DNA of 64,000 nucleotides from Pseudocolwellia sp048296855 (GCA_048296855.1 CP182631.1); one strand, 5' to 3'; positions 8,094 to 18,131 are shown, counted from the stretch's first letter. The notes: a model not told the origin generated them from the letters alone. Program-made: numbers and translations.

Positions 8094-10022
8094 ATGAAAT
8101 TAGTATTACTGGGTATTTCAACTTTATTATTAACTGCATGTGGTGGTGGAAGTAGTACTTCAAATACAGAAACTCCTATCACTCCACCCTCAGAGCCTTT
8201 ACCTATAAAACAAATCGTAAAAAATGCCATTAATGCTTTTGATGACAGCGTTGCGATTAACCAAGCCGTTGAGTTGTTTTTATATTATCCGCAAACACAA
8301 TTAACTAATATTGAATGGACGCAAACGTCAGGCCCAGATGTAACTTTTCTTACCCCTAATGCCAAAGGCATAGCATTTACACCTAAAGCTTCTGGTAATT
8401 ATGCATTTGAAGCCTCTTTTACAACAGCAAATGGTAACACTGAAACACTTACCCAAGAGATTGATGTAACAGATAGAATTGCAAATATTTCAGCGCGATT
8501 AGGTCATGTAGTATCAGAAGGTAATAAAGTTTCATTACGCACCAGCCTAGCTTCCAATTTATCAACTAATACCATCACTTGGAAACAAACCTCAGGACCT
8601 CAAGTTACTTTAACGGATAGTAATACATCAGGTAAAACGGCTATATTTTTTAATGCGCCTAATGTTGAACAAGATACCTTTATTACTTTCGAAGTAAGTG
8701 TATCAGCTGATAATACTATATACCGAGATACTGTCGCAGTCTTAGTTGAGAATAAAAACGAAATTAACAATAATGCAATTTTTGATGAAAGAGTCAGTGA
8801 TGTTTTTGCATACAACCCCGAATCTCCTTATAAAGCTAGTTTAGTCGACTGTGTATATAACAACGATATAACTTTCAGTAATAATTGTACTCTTAATAAA
8901 TTACCGTTAATTGCACACGATACAACAACACCAAGCATTGATGACATAATGGACAGAGTTGTGGTTTCTCACCAATGGATGGGCGATCGATTTAAAACAT
9001 TTTTAGAACAATACGATGTACATAACGATCTTAAAAATATGCTTAGAGCAACAACAGCCATCGTTATTTCTTACGATATAAGACCTTCTTTTTATTGGGG
9101 AGAGACTGGCGCTATTTATCTAGATGCTGACAACTTTTGGCTTACTCCTGAAGAACGAGACACGCTAAATGAAGCGCCTGATTACCGTGCTGCCTTCGGT
9201 AACGATTTGCAATTTGATATACCTTGGCGATATGTTCGAAATAACGATTATTTAAGTACTTATATTTCTGAAGATACAAGAAGGTCTCGCGATATTGACG
9301 ATGGTGTTTATCGTGTTCTCGGGCTTATGTACCATGAACTTGCTCACGCCAATGATTTTTTCCCTAAAAGTCGTTGGTTTACTTTAGATAAAACTAAACG
9401 CATCAGTGCCGCTATTACCAGCCCAATACAATCTGATTTGTTAAGCCAAGCTCATCCTTTAAATGGCGATGAAATGTTAGGTTTAGCCCAAGTAAGTTTT
9501 CATGGCGTTTCAGCTACGGCAACTCAAAAATCTTATACTCCACAAGATGTTACTCAATTCTTTTCTTCTGAAGTAGCTCCCCAATACTATAACTACTCAA
9601 GTATAAGAGAAGATTATGCTATGTTATTTGATGGTTTTATGATGAAAGCTCGATACAACATTGATAGAGACATTGCTATTACCAATCAAGTAGATTCTGG
9701 CGGTTTAGCCAGTGATTATATTGTTGAGTGGGGGCAGCGTGGGCGTATTAGCGATGAAGATATTAAGCCTAGAGTTGCCTTTGTTGTAGAGCGTATTTTA
9801 CCTGAGTTTGATGACTTTCAACCTATATTAGACAATTTACCGGCTCCTATTGCTATGGAGTCTGGAAAGTCTTGGATTGATAACTTAGATATTAGCCCAA
9901 GTTCAGCACCTAAGTCTTTGGCCAAAGCACAGGTATCATCTCAAACAAGAGCAGCCAACCAAAATCGACCAATAAACGAGTTCCGTTTATTGTTTGAAGA
10001 AAAGGCAATGCCTACAAAATAG
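8094..10022 (+). CDS. Large lipoprotein with PKD-like repeats and a HExxH motif
   Basis: The 642-residue protein begins with a lipoprotein signal (LLLTACGGG, acylated cysteine C16) and a Ser/Thr/Pro linker. Two Ig/PKD-like repeats follow, at about residues 45-130 and 135-225, each with a W-x-QTSGP core (WTQTSGP, WKQTSGP). The rest, about 225-600, contains MYHELAHANDFFP with HELAH at 414-418, suggesting a zinc metallopeptidase-like domain. A third metal ligand could not be assigned. It follows the DUF2069 gene by 31 bases with AGGA before the ATG. It is probably an outer-membrane or surface protein; no specific function is recognised. Confidence 0.65.
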   Translation: MKLVLLGISTLLLTACGGGSSTSNTETPITPPSEPLPIKQIVKNAINAFDDSVAINQAVELFLYYPQTQLTNIEWTQTSGPDVTFLTPNAKGIAFTPKASGNYAFEASFTTANGNTETLTQEIDVTDRIANISARLGHVVSEGNKVSLRTSLASNLSTNTITWKQTSGPQVTLTDSNTSGKTAIFFNAPNVEQDTFITFEVSVSADNTIYRDTVAVLVENKNEINNNAIFDERVSDVFAYNPESPYKASLVDCVYNNDITFSNNCTLNKLPLIAHDTTTPSIDDIMDRVVVSHQWMGDRFKTFLEQYDVHNDLKNMLRATTAIVISYDIRPSFYWGETGAIYLDADNFWLTPEERDTLNEAPDYRAAFGNDLQFDIPWRYVRNNDYLSTYISEDTRRSRDIDDGVYRVLGLMYHELAHANDFFPKSRWFTLDKTKRISAAITSPIQSDLLSQAHPLNGDEMLGLAQVSFHGVSATATQKSYTPQDVTQFFSSEVAPQYYNYSSIREDYAMLFDGFMMKARYNIDRDIAITNQVDSGGLASDYIVEWGQRGRISDEDIKPRVAFVVERILPEFDDFQPILDNLPAPIAMESGKSWIDNLDISPSSAPKSLAKAQVSSQTRAANQNRPINEFRLLFEEKAMPTK

Positions 10023-10030
10023 GATAAGCT

Positions 10031-10090
10031 TATATCCGTTACCGCTCAAGATGCGTATTTCAGAGTAAATATTGAATGGTAACGGGTATA
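10031..10090. repeat. Palindromic intergenic repeat, degenerate copy
   Basis: Outer arms TATATCCGTTACC (10031-10043) and GGTAACGGGTATA (10078-10090) are inverted repeats with one mismatch, around the shared core GCGTATTTCAGAG. The inner stem seen in the copy at 39415-39472 has decayed here. It lies between the convergent lipoprotein gene and hda. Confidence 0.75.
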
Positions 10091-10109
10091 TGTAGTAATT
10101 AGTTAAAAA

Positions 10110-10832
10110 TTAAGACGATATATGAGGAAATATTTCTTTAATAAAAGGAATGGTTATTTTTCGTTGTTCTCTAATCGACGCTTTATCTAACTCATCTAAC
10201 GCATTAATCAAGTTACTCATTTCTCTCGATAAGCGAGTTAACAAAAACTTAGCTGAATCGTTAGCTAAAATTAAGCCTCGTTGTTCTGCCCTATATTGAA
10301 GCGCCAATATTTTTTCATTATCGTCAATGGGTTTAACTTGTTCAGTTAATCCCCAACTTAATCTTGAGAGTAAGTCGGGTAACTTTATATTTAAGTTACT
10401 CACATTTTGATCGCCTGAAATGATCAGACACTTTCCTTGCTCGGTTACTCGATTAAACAAATCAAATACCGCTCTTTCAAATTCGTCATTACCCGCAATT
10501 AAATGAATATCGTCTAAGCAAATCACATCAATTTGTTCTAAACCATCAAACATTTCAGTAGAAAGTTGTGCAAGTTCACTAAAAGATAAACTCAATGAAG
10601 ATAAACCAAGCTCTTCCGCATATGCGCAACTAGCGTGCAATAAATGAGACTTGCCTACCCCTTCTATACCAAACAAATACAAAGCTGTTGGATGCGATTC
10701 CTGCTTTAAAATAAGATCAATAAATTGTTGCAGTTGAATAACAACAGCATGATTGTTCTGGCTTTGAAAACTTTGAAAAGTTTCATCGTCAGGCAATTGA
10801 ACAGATAAACTCAATTGGGAGGGATATTTCAC
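10110..10832 (-). CDS. hda: DnaA regulatory inactivator Hda
   Basis: Hda binds the DNA-loaded sliding clamp and stimulates ATP hydrolysis by DnaA, limiting re-initiation. The 240-residue protein has the clamp-binding motif QLSLS at residues 6-10, Walker A GIEGVGKS at 55-62, Walker B VICLDDIH and a sensor-region arginine in LLSRLSWGL. This is the DnaA-like AAA+ fold without the DNA-binding domain. Its start overlaps the end of the upstream DUF2066 gene by four bases (ATGA), so the two are translationally coupled. Confidence 0.93.
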   Translation of the reverse strand: MKYPSQLSLSVQLPDDETFQSFQSQNNHAVVIQLQQFIDLILKQESHPTALYLFGIEGVGKSHLLHASCAYAEELGLSSLSLSFSELAQLSTEMFDGLEQIDVICLDDIHLIAGNDEFERAVFDLFNRVTEQGKCLIISGDQNVSNLNIKLPDLLSRLSWGLTEQVKPIDDNEKILALQYRAEQRGLILANDSAKFLLTRLSREMSNLINALDELDKASIREQRKITIPFIKEIFPHISS

Positions 10833-11926
10833 TCAGTTCCCCAAAAAAACACAGGTATGTCATCAGCACTTTGACCCGATAGAGGATCAACATATTGCTT
10901 CAACTTATTATTTAATTGTAAGGAAGCAAATAAAGTATCTGCAGACCCCATAAGTGTTAATTGAAAACGTCGATTATTACCTTCAGCCTTAATCAACTTA
11001 AAAGAGCTGATCACTGAAAGCTTATCGAGAAATTGAGTAACATCTACATACTTAGCCAATGAGTCGATATTAGCTACATCAATAATTAAATCGTGATCAG
11101 TTTCTGTTGTTAATGAATATCGTTGCGATATATGCGTGGTTATATCAGACATTACCGTTTTTATTAATACAAGTTCATCAACTCCCATGTATTGATTACC
11201 CGTTTCCACTTTGTCACTTTGAGTGGTTACAATATGCCAATCAATCGATATTGCTGACTGTTTACACAACAAATCACAATCAGCAGAAGGTACATCAATA
11301 GAAGTAAATTTAGCATTTTTAGAGACTCTGATAATCACAATACTTTCAGGTGTATAGCGTTGTGAAGCTAGCTTTATCGGATCGATAAAGCGGCCCCATA
11401 AATCAGGGATTTGAATATTTTGTGTATCTGTTAAGTCCATCAAAGGTAAAATAACAGGTAAACCTTTTTGTTTAGCCAAGGCTGATATTTCATCATGCAA
11501 CGGTGATTCGTCTGTTTCAGAAATTATACGTCGCTCTAAATCATCTTCAGTGACGATCCAAAATAAAACTAAAGGACGAAGTTTGCCCCATAGAGGAAGA
11601 TTTTCTTGAAAAAATAATTGATTAATTTTATTTTCATCAAATGAAGCAACTAAATTATTCACCCCATTATCAGTAATATAATTAAATTGTGTTAAATATT
11701 TAGAGTAATGTTGAACTTCATTTTTTATAAAAGTATTAGATAATACTTGTTCATCACCTGCTATTTTTACTAAAACAGCCTTGAGTGCAGCCTTTAAAGC
11801 ACTACTTTGATCTTTCTGTGTTTGGGAATTAAGTTCAACTTTCGCGGTATAAAGATCACTGACTTCAACGGCAAAAGCGGGCTTCAATAAAAAAAGAAGA
11901 GAAAAAACAATCCAATATCTAAACAT
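10829..11926 (-). CDS. DUF2066 exported protein
   Basis: The 365-residue protein begins with a signal peptide (residues 1-19, ending KPAFA) followed by VEVSDLYTAKVELNSQTQ, the usual beginning of DUF2066 proteins. The position between purM (divergent) and hda is a common arrangement in marine gamma-proteobacteria. It is likely periplasmic. No catalytic motif or function is recognised. Confidence 0.78.
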   Translation of the reverse strand: MFRYWIVFSLLFLLKPAFAVEVSDLYTAKVELNSQTQKDQSSALKAALKAVLVKIAGDEQVLSNTFIKNEVQHYSKYLTQFNYITDNGVNNLVASFDENKINQLFFQENLPLWGKLRPLVLFWIVTEDDLERRIISETDESPLHDEISALAKQKGLPVILPLMDLTDTQNIQIPDLWGRFIDPIKLASQRYTPESIVIIRVSKNAKFTSIDVPSADCDLLCKQSAISIDWHIVTTQSDKVETGNQYMGVDELVLIKTVMSDITTHISQRYSLTTETDHDLIIDVANIDSLAKYVDVTQFLDKLSVISSFKLIKAEGNNRRFQLTLMGSADTLFASLQLNNKLKQYVDPLSGQSADDIPVFFWGTE

Positions 11927-12014
11927 ATAAAAATAAATTAAAAGAATAATTATGAAAATATTAACATATAGTTGATAAATTTAGTCACATATTAAAATAA
12001 TTTATTATAAAGAT

Positions 12015-12042
12015 TTTAACCAAGCGTTAGCGCTGGTAGAAT
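12015..12042 (+). promoter_or_regulatory. Possible sigma-70 promoter of purMN
   Basis: TAGAAT at 12037-12042 is a good -10. A weak -35 (TTTAAC, 12015-12020) lies 16 bases upstream. No convincing PurR operator was found. Confidence 0.35.
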
Positions 12043-12087
12043 ATGCGCCATTAACATCCCATTAGTAATTTTATTGAGGTCCCCACT

Positions 12088-13134
12088 GTGAGTGAACAAA
12101 AACAATCCCTAAGCTATAAAGATGCTGGCGTTGATATTGATGCAGGTAACGCGCTTGTTGAAAATATCAAAGGTGCCGTTAAACGCACTACCCGTCCAGA
12201 AGTTATGGGTGGCTTAGGCGGATTTGGCTCTGTATGTCAAATTCCTACAGGTTACAAAGAGCCTGTAATGGTTGCTGGCACAGACGGTGTTGGTACTAAA
12301 TTACGTTTAGCGATTGATTTAAAGAAACACGATACTGTGGGTGTTGACCTTGTTGCTATGTGTGTAAATGACCTGATTGTTCAAGGTGCTGAACCGCTAT
12401 TTTTCTTAGATTATTATGCAACCGACAAACTTGATGTTGAAGTAGCTTCAGCTGTAGTTTCAGGTATTGCAGACGGCTGTGTATTATCTGGATGTGCTCT
12501 AGTTGGCGGCGAAACAGCTGAAATGCCGGGTATGTATCACGCTGGTGATTACGATATTGCGGGTTTTTGTGTAGGTATAGCTGAAAAATCTCGTTTATTA
12601 GATGGTAGTGCTGTTGCTGCAGGCGACCAACTTATTGCTTTAGGTTCTTCGGGAGCTCATTCAAACGGTTATTCACTTATTCGTAAAGTGTTAGAAGTTA
12701 ACAACACAGATACAAACGAGTTATTAAATGGTAAATCAATTGGCGATCATTTAATTGAACCCACTAAAATTTATGTAAAATCAGTTTTAGCTTTACTTAA
12801 AGAAGTTAACGTTCATGCGTTATCGCATATTACTGGTGGCGGTTTCTGGGAGAATATTCCACGAGTATTGCCTGAAAGTGCTCAAGCAAAAATCAATGAA
12901 AGTACTTGGGAATGGCCTGAAATTTTTAACTGGTTACAAGAAAACGGTAATATTACTACCCACGAAATGTACCGTACATTTAACTGTGGCGTAGGTATGA
13001 TTATTGTAGTTCCAGCACAACAGCTAGACAAAAGTATTGAAATACTTAGCAATAACGGTGAAAAAGCTTGGCACATTGGTGAAATCACTGATTTACCAGC
13101 AGGTGAAGAACAAGTTATTATCAACAAAGGTTAA
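12088..13134 (+). CDS. purM: Phosphoribosylformylglycinamidine cyclo-ligase PurM
   Basis: PurM makes aminoimidazole ribotide from FGAM and ATP in purine synthesis. The 348-residue protein has the AIRS-family features SYKDAGVDIDAGN, GTDGVGTKLRLA, GGETAEMPG and HITGGGFWENIPRVLP. The start is a GTG at 12088 with TTGAGGT about 8 bases upstream, giving the N-terminus MSEQKQSLSYKDAG expected for the family. purN follows after 6 bases. Confidence 0.96.
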   Translation: MSEQKQSLSYKDAGVDIDAGNALVENIKGAVKRTTRPEVMGGLGGFGSVCQIPTGYKEPVMVAGTDGVGTKLRLAIDLKKHDTVGVDLVAMCVNDLIVQGAEPLFFLDYYATDKLDVEVASAVVSGIADGCVLSGCALVGGETAEMPGMYHAGDYDIAGFCVGIAEKSRLLDGSAVAAGDQLIALGSSGAHSNGYSLIRKVLEVNNTDTNELLNGKSIGDHLIEPTKIYVKSVLALLKEVNVHALSHITGGGFWENIPRVLPESAQAKINESTWEWPEIFNWLQENGNITTHEMYRTFNCGVGMIIVVPAQQLDKSIEILSNNGEKAWHIGEITDLPAGEEQVIINKG

Positions 13135-13140
13135 TCATTA

Positions 13141-13785
13141 ATGACTAGCCGAATTGTTGTTTTAATTTCTGGCAGCGGTACAAATTTGCAGGCAATTATA
13201 GACGCCTGCAAAACTAAAGGTTATCCAGGTAAAGTTGTGGGTGTTGTATCAAATATACCTACAGCTTACGGCCTAACCCGCGCTAAAGAAGCCAATATAG
13301 AAACCTCTACCTTATCGCATAAAGCATTTGATTCTAGAGAAGCCTACGATCAGTCATTAATTAAAGTGATTGATGGATATAATGCTGATGTTATTGTTCT
13401 CGCTGGTTTTATGAGAATTTTAACGCCTGCTTTTGTTCAACATTTTCGAGGAAAATTATTGAACATTCATCCATCTTTGTTGCCTAAGTACCAAGGCTTA
13501 AACACGCATCAGCGTGCTATTGATGCTGGCGACAATGAACATGGTGTTAGCGTACATTATGTTACAGAAGAGCTGGATGGTGGGCCTGTTATTTTACAAG
13601 CTAAAGTGCCTATTTTCGATGGTGACACAGCTGAAGATTTAGCAAGCCGAATACACGAACAAGAACATCGAATATATCCATTAGTAGTAAAATGGTGTTG
13701 TTTGAAACGCGTAGTTATGCAAGGCGAAAAAGCATTATTTGATGGTGATATCATTCCAACATCAGGTTATGCTAGCGAAGAATAG
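13141..13785 (+). CDS. purN: Phosphoribosylglycinamide formyltransferase PurN
   Basis: PurN formylates GAR with 10-formyl-THF. The 214-residue protein carries ISGSGTNLQAIIDACK at the N-terminus, the formyltransferase signature NIHPSLLPKYQG (catalytic Asn/His) and the conserved HYVTEELDGGPVI. It is paired with purM as in most gamma-proteobacteria. Confidence 0.96.
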   Translation: MTSRIVVLISGSGTNLQAIIDACKTKGYPGKVVGVVSNIPTAYGLTRAKEANIETSTLSHKAFDSREAYDQSLIKVIDGYNADVIVLAGFMRILTPAFVQHFRGKLLNIHPSLLPKYQGLNTHQRAIDAGDNEHGVSVHYVTEELDGGPVILQAKVPIFDGDTAEDLASRIHEQEHRIYPLVVKWCCLKRVVMQGEKALFDGDIIPTSGYASEE

Positions 13786-13861
13786 CTAATGCTTAATTTG
13801 ATTGATGCAGTTTTACTTAAAAACACACAATAAAAAGTGAAACTGCATTAAAGGAATATAT

Positions 13862-14623
13862 ATGTTAAAACCGCTTTATCAATGTATTGTTTTATTTTCT
13901 GTATCTTCATTTACTTGGGCTCAATCTACGCCTGCTTTAAACTCTCCTGAGAATCTAACTCAAGCATCTCAAACTCTTATTGCCCCTTTCAGTGCTGAAT
14001 ACAATATTATTCACAAATCAAAAAAAGTGGGTACTGGTATCAGAAAATTAGAGAAACTCGCCGATAATACCTATCGTTATAGTTATAAAACCGATATTGA
14101 ATGGTTAATTTTTGATGATAAACGAACTGAAGAATCTACTATAACATTAGTAAATAATCATGTTACTCCAACCCATTATCAATATTATCGTGAAGGAACA
14201 GGTCGAGATAAGTCTTATGAATGGAGTTATGATGTTGCAAATAATACAGCTAAAAATATAAAAGAAAATAAAACACTTTCTGTCGAGTTTACTGAAAATA
14301 TTCAAGACAGCTTGAGCTATCATTTACAACACCGACTAAATTTAATTAAAAACCCTAAACAACAACACTTTGTTTATCCTGTTATAAAATCGTCAGGTAG
14401 CATTCATAATTATGTTTATGAATATGATGGTGAAGAAGATGTTATGTTGCCATACGGTTTAGTTAAAACTATTAAATTAAAAAGAGAAGTGGTTGAGAAA
14501 GAGCGAACAACTTACGCATGGTTTGCTCCAGAACTCAATTATTTACTGGTACGTCTTTATCAGGTTAAAGGTGGTACTGAACAATTTGAAGCACAATTAA
14601 CATCAGTTACTATAACTAAATAA
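13862..14623 (+). CDS. DUF3108 exported protein
   Basis: The 253-residue protein has a signal peptide (ending near residue 20, FTWAQS). A beta-rich domain follows with FSAEYNIIHKSKKVGTGIRK and VMLPYGLVKTIKLKRE, typical of DUF3108. It is probably periplasmic and 76 bases downstream of purN, a frequent neighbourhood for this family. Function unknown. Confidence 0.75.
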   Translation: MLKPLYQCIVLFSVSSFTWAQSTPALNSPENLTQASQTLIAPFSAEYNIIHKSKKVGTGIRKLEKLADNTYRYSYKTDIEWLIFDDKRTEESTITLVNNHVTPTHYQYYREGTGRDKSYEWSYDVANNTAKNIKENKTLSVEFTENIQDSLSYHLQHRLNLIKNPKQQHFVYPVIKSSGSIHNYVYEYDGEEDVMLPYGLVKTIKLKREVVEKERTTYAWFAPELNYLLVRLYQVKGGTEQFEAQLTSVTITK

Positions 14624-14730
14624 TTAAACAACCTGAGCTCGGTTTAATAAATGTTATTCTAGCTAAATTTTTAATATTTATTTTTCAAGGGGTTAACTGT
14701 TTTTCAAACCAAGATCAGGTTAAATAAATA

Positions 14731-14758
14731 AAGTGTAGTGAATAACTTCACTACACTT
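14731..14758 (-). terminator. Hairpin terminator downstream of the amidotransferase gene
   Basis: A 10-bp perfect stem, AAGTGTAGTG (14731-14740) with CACTACACTT (14749-14758), is followed on the minus strand by a T-rich tract (TTTATTTATTT). It ends the minus-strand gene and may also serve the convergent DUF3108 gene. Confidence 0.75.
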
Positions 14759-14770
14759 AAATAATTGGTA

Positions 14771-15559
14771 TTACTTCACGGTTTCACTACTCGCAATAGA
14801 ACATCCTAGCTTAAATAACTGCCACTGCCCTTTTGACATTTTCTGCCACTCTTCATTATTAGTCAGTGGTTGTGTAGCAATAACCGTCACAATATCTTTA
14901 TCAGTGGTTTCATGATTAAAATTTACCTCCATCTCAGCGTCTATTAAACTTGCTTTGCCAAAAGGTGCTTTGCGCGTTATCCAGTGTAAATTATTTGAAC
15001 AATAGGCAAATAAGCATTCACCATTAGTAATTATAATATTAAAAACACCATATTCATTTAATTGCTCGCTTAACTCCGCAATATAACGAAATAATTCAAC
15101 ATCATCAGGTTGCTTATCTTTATACTTTATATGTATTTGATCCAACAACCAGCAAAAAGCAAATTCACTATCCGTTTCACCTACAGGTATATGATATTTA
15201 ACATTAAGTTTGTTATGTACATCTTGTAGCTGACCATTATGGGCATAAGTCCAATGTCGCCCCCAGATTTGACGTGTATAAGGATGCGTATTTTCTAAAC
15301 TTATCCCCCCTGAATTTGCCTGCCTGATATGACATACAACAGATTGACTTTTAATGGGGTATTCTGTCACCAACTTAGCAATGGGAGATGCTGCGCTTGG
15401 TAAAGGGTCTTTAAAGCTCCTACAGCCCTTACCTTCATAAAATGTAATACCCCATCCATCTTTATGTGGACCGGTATTTCCCCCCCTTTGCATTAGCCCG
15501 CTAAAGCTAAAACAAATATCAGTAGGTACATTAGCCGACATGGCTAAAAGTTCGCACAA
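14771..15559 (-). CDS. yafJ: Class II glutamine amidotransferase, YafJ family
   Basis: The start chosen is a TTG at 15559, so the next codon is Cys, the N-terminal nucleophile exposed after Met removal in class II amidotransferases. AAGGAG lies 8 bases upstream of this TTG and overlaps an in-frame GTG at 15568, which therefore cannot be the start. The 262-residue protein reads MCELLAMSANVPTDICFSFS, with GPHKDGWGITFYEG, CHIRQANSGG and the glutamine-binding region HTYPYTRQ-like HPYTRQIWGRHW. The acceptor substrate of YafJ-type proteins is not established. Confidence 0.87.
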   Translation of the reverse strand: MCELLAMSANVPTDICFSFSGLMQRGGNTGPHKDGWGITFYEGKGCRSFKDPLPSAASPIAKLVTEYPIKSQSVVCHIRQANSGGISLENTHPYTRQIWGRHWTYAHNGQLQDVHNKLNVKYHIPVGETDSEFAFCWLLDQIHIKYKDKQPDDVELFRYIAELSEQLNEYGVFNIIITNGECLFAYCSNNLHWITRKAPFGKASLIDAEMEVNFNHETTDKDIVTVIATQPLTNNEEWQKMSKGQWQLFKLGCSIASSETVK

Positions 15560-15691
15560 AATAAACACTCCTTACAGCATAAAAATGAACTAAAATAATA
15601 AATATAAGATTAAGTTTTCGAAAATTGCTTTGTAAAAGCAAGAGATTATGTTTACCTAGCATATATAACATTAAAAATTTAGGAAGATTAT

Positions 15692-18112
15692 ATGGAATTT
15701 TTCACTTGGATAATAATTGCCATCTCGCTTTGTATATTTATGGCCTATAACAGAGCTTCACTATCAACGTTTACGCTATCATTTGCCACCTTAATGGCCA
15801 TAGGTACCTTTGCGGATATAGTCACCTTTATAGGCTGGTTCTTATTCGCTATTGTAGCATTACCTCTTAATTTAGCCCAAGTAAGAAAAGAATACATAAG
15901 TGCTCCCCTACTTAAAATATTTAAGGGCATTATGCCTGAAATGTCTCAAACCGAACAAGAAGCGATTGATGCGGGAACAACTTGGTTTGAAGCTGAACTA
16001 TTCAAAGGCAAGCCTGATTGGAACAAGCTACATAATTATCCACAACCTAGATTAAGTGCAGAAGAGTTAGCTTTTTTAAACGGCCCTGTTGAAGAAATAT
16101 GCTCTATGGTAAATGACTGGGAAGTAACTCATGAACTTGCCGATCTTTCACCGGAAGTTTGGCAATACATGAAAGACAATAAGTTTTTTGCCATGATCAT
16201 CAAAAAAGAATTTGGTGGTTTAGACTTTAGTGCTTTCGCACAATCACGAGTATTACAAAAACTGTCTTCTGTCAGTTCTGTTCTTGCAAGCACCGTTGGA
16301 GTACCCAACTCTTTAGGGCCAGCAGAGCTGTTACAACACTATGGAACAAAAGAACAACAAGATTACTATTTACCACGTTTAGCTACAGGCGAAGAAATAC
16401 CGTGTTTTGCTTTAACAAGCCCTGAAGCAGGTTCAGACGCCAGCTCCATTCCAGATTTTGGCGTAGTCTGTAAAGGACAATTTGACGGGGAAGAAGTACT
16501 AGGCATGAAGCTAACATGGGACAAACGTTATATAACCTTAGCTCCCGTAGCAACCGTATTAGGTTTAGCTTTTAAACTACAAGATCCTGAGCACTTACTT
16601 GGTGAAGAAGAAGATTTAGGTATCACTTGTGCCCTTATCCCTACTGATATTGAAGGTGTTATAACAGGCCGTAGACATTTTCCATTGAATATTCCTTTTC
16701 ATAATGGTCCAACGCAAGGTAACGAAGTTTTTGTACCATTAGATTTTATTATTGGCGGCGCAGAAATGGCAGGCCAAGGCTGGCGTATGCTGGTTGAATG
16801 TTTATCGGTAGGTAGAGCAATAACCCTACCTTCAAACAGTACTGGCGGCGTTAAATCTTTGGCTTTAGCCACAGGGGCTTACGCAAGAATTAGACGTCAA
16901 TTCAAACTACCTATTGGTAAAATGGAAGGTATTCACGAACCTTTAGCCCGCATTGGCGGTAATGCTTATTTAATGGATGCCGTAACCACAATGTCTACTG
17001 GCGCGATTGATTTAGGCGAAAAACCTTCAGTTATTTCAGCTATTGCCAAATACCATCTGACAGAAAAAATGCGTCAATGTGTATCAGATTCAATGGATAT
17101 ACATGGCGGTAAAGGTATTTGTATGGGAAAAAGTAACTATGTTGCTAGAAATTACCAAGGTGCTCCTATCGCGATTACCGTAGAAGGTGCAAACATATTA
17201 ACGCGTAGTATGATTATCTACGGGCAAGGAGCAATCCGTTGTCACCCTTATGTTTTAGCTGAAATAGCAGCAACCCAGAATGAAGATGAAATTCAGGCGT
17301 TAGACGACTTCGATCATGCCTTTTTTGGTCATGTGGGCTTTTCTATCAGTAACATTTGTCGTAGCTTATGGTTTTCATTTACCGGAGCACGATTACAACG
17401 AACACCTTTTAACGATGAAACAACGCGTTATTATCAACTACTCAACCGTTTTAGCGCAAACCTTGCCATGTTGTCAGATATTTCAATGGTAACTTTAGGT
17501 GGCGAATTAAAAAGAAAAGAACGCATTTCAGCTAGATTAGGTGATGTACTTAGCTATTTATATTTAGCGTCTGCAACCCTTAAACGTTACAACGATGAAG
17601 GCCGTAACATAGAAGATTTCCCATTAGTAAAATGGGCACTTGAAGATAGTTTATTTAAAATACAAGAAGCAATAAACGACCTTATAAGTAACTTTCCGAA
17701 TACAGCCGCTAAAGTCTTTTTACAATGTACCATCTTCCCTCTGGGTACTTGGTTACAAAAACCTTCAGATATTACCGACCAAGAAGTCGCAGAAATATTA
17801 CAAACACCAAGCGAAACAAGAACAAGGCTAGGTAAGTGGCAATATTTAAAACGAGATCCTGCATTTCCAATGGGGCAATTAGAACAAACTTTAGAAGATA
17901 TTATTGCATGTGAACCTATTTACACTAAGGCGTGTAAAGGGCTTGATAAGTACCTACCTTTTTATAAATTAAATTTAGTTGCTGAAGAAGCTCTAGCAGC
18001 AGGCGTGATCACTCAAGAAGAAGCTGATTTACTCTGTAGAGCTGAAATAGGAAGAAAAATAGCTATTGATGTTGATGATTTTGCATCTGAAGAGCTATGT
18101 ATTAAAAACTAA
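15692..18112 (+). CDS. fadE: Acyl-CoA dehydrogenase FadE
   Basis: FadE does the first step of fatty acid beta-oxidation, FAD-dependent formation of trans-2-enoyl-CoA. The 806-residue length matches the long E. coli-type enzyme. It has two hydrophobic N-terminal segments (about 3-22 and 30-52) that anchor it to the inner membrane. The acyl-CoA dehydrogenase domain has CFALTSPEAGSDASSIPDFG and DIHGGKGICMGKSN, and an alpha-helical C-terminal extension (about 520-800) is typical of FadE. AGGAAG lies 6 bases before the ATG. No FadR-type operator was identified. Confidence 0.95.
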   Translation: MEFFTWIIIAISLCIFMAYNRASLSTFTLSFATLMAIGTFADIVTFIGWFLFAIVALPLNLAQVRKEYISAPLLKIFKGIMPEMSQTEQEAIDAGTTWFEAELFKGKPDWNKLHNYPQPRLSAEELAFLNGPVEEICSMVNDWEVTHELADLSPEVWQYMKDNKFFAMIIKKEFGGLDFSAFAQSRVLQKLSSVSSVLASTVGVPNSLGPAELLQHYGTKEQQDYYLPRLATGEEIPCFALTSPEAGSDASSIPDFGVVCKGQFDGEEVLGMKLTWDKRYITLAPVATVLGLAFKLQDPEHLLGEEEDLGITCALIPTDIEGVITGRRHFPLNIPFHNGPTQGNEVFVPLDFIIGGAEMAGQGWRMLVECLSVGRAITLPSNSTGGVKSLALATGAYARIRRQFKLPIGKMEGIHEPLARIGGNAYLMDAVTTMSTGAIDLGEKPSVISAIAKYHLTEKMRQCVSDSMDIHGGKGICMGKSNYVARNYQGAPIAITVEGANILTRSMIIYGQGAIRCHPYVLAEIAATQNEDEIQALDDFDHAFFGHVGFSISNICRSLWFSFTGARLQRTPFNDETTRYYQLLNRFSANLAMLSDISMVTLGGELKRKERISARLGDVLSYLYLASATLKRYNDEGRNIEDFPLVKWALEDSLFKIQEAINDLISNFPNTAAKVFLQCTIFPLGTWLQKPSDITDQEVAEILQTPSETRTRLGKWQYLKRDPAFPMGQLEQTLEDIIACEPIYTKACKGLDKYLPFYKLNLVAEEALAAGVITQEEADLLCRAEIGRKIAIDVDDFASEELCIKN

Positions 18113-18131
18113 ATACGGGTAATAAATAATT

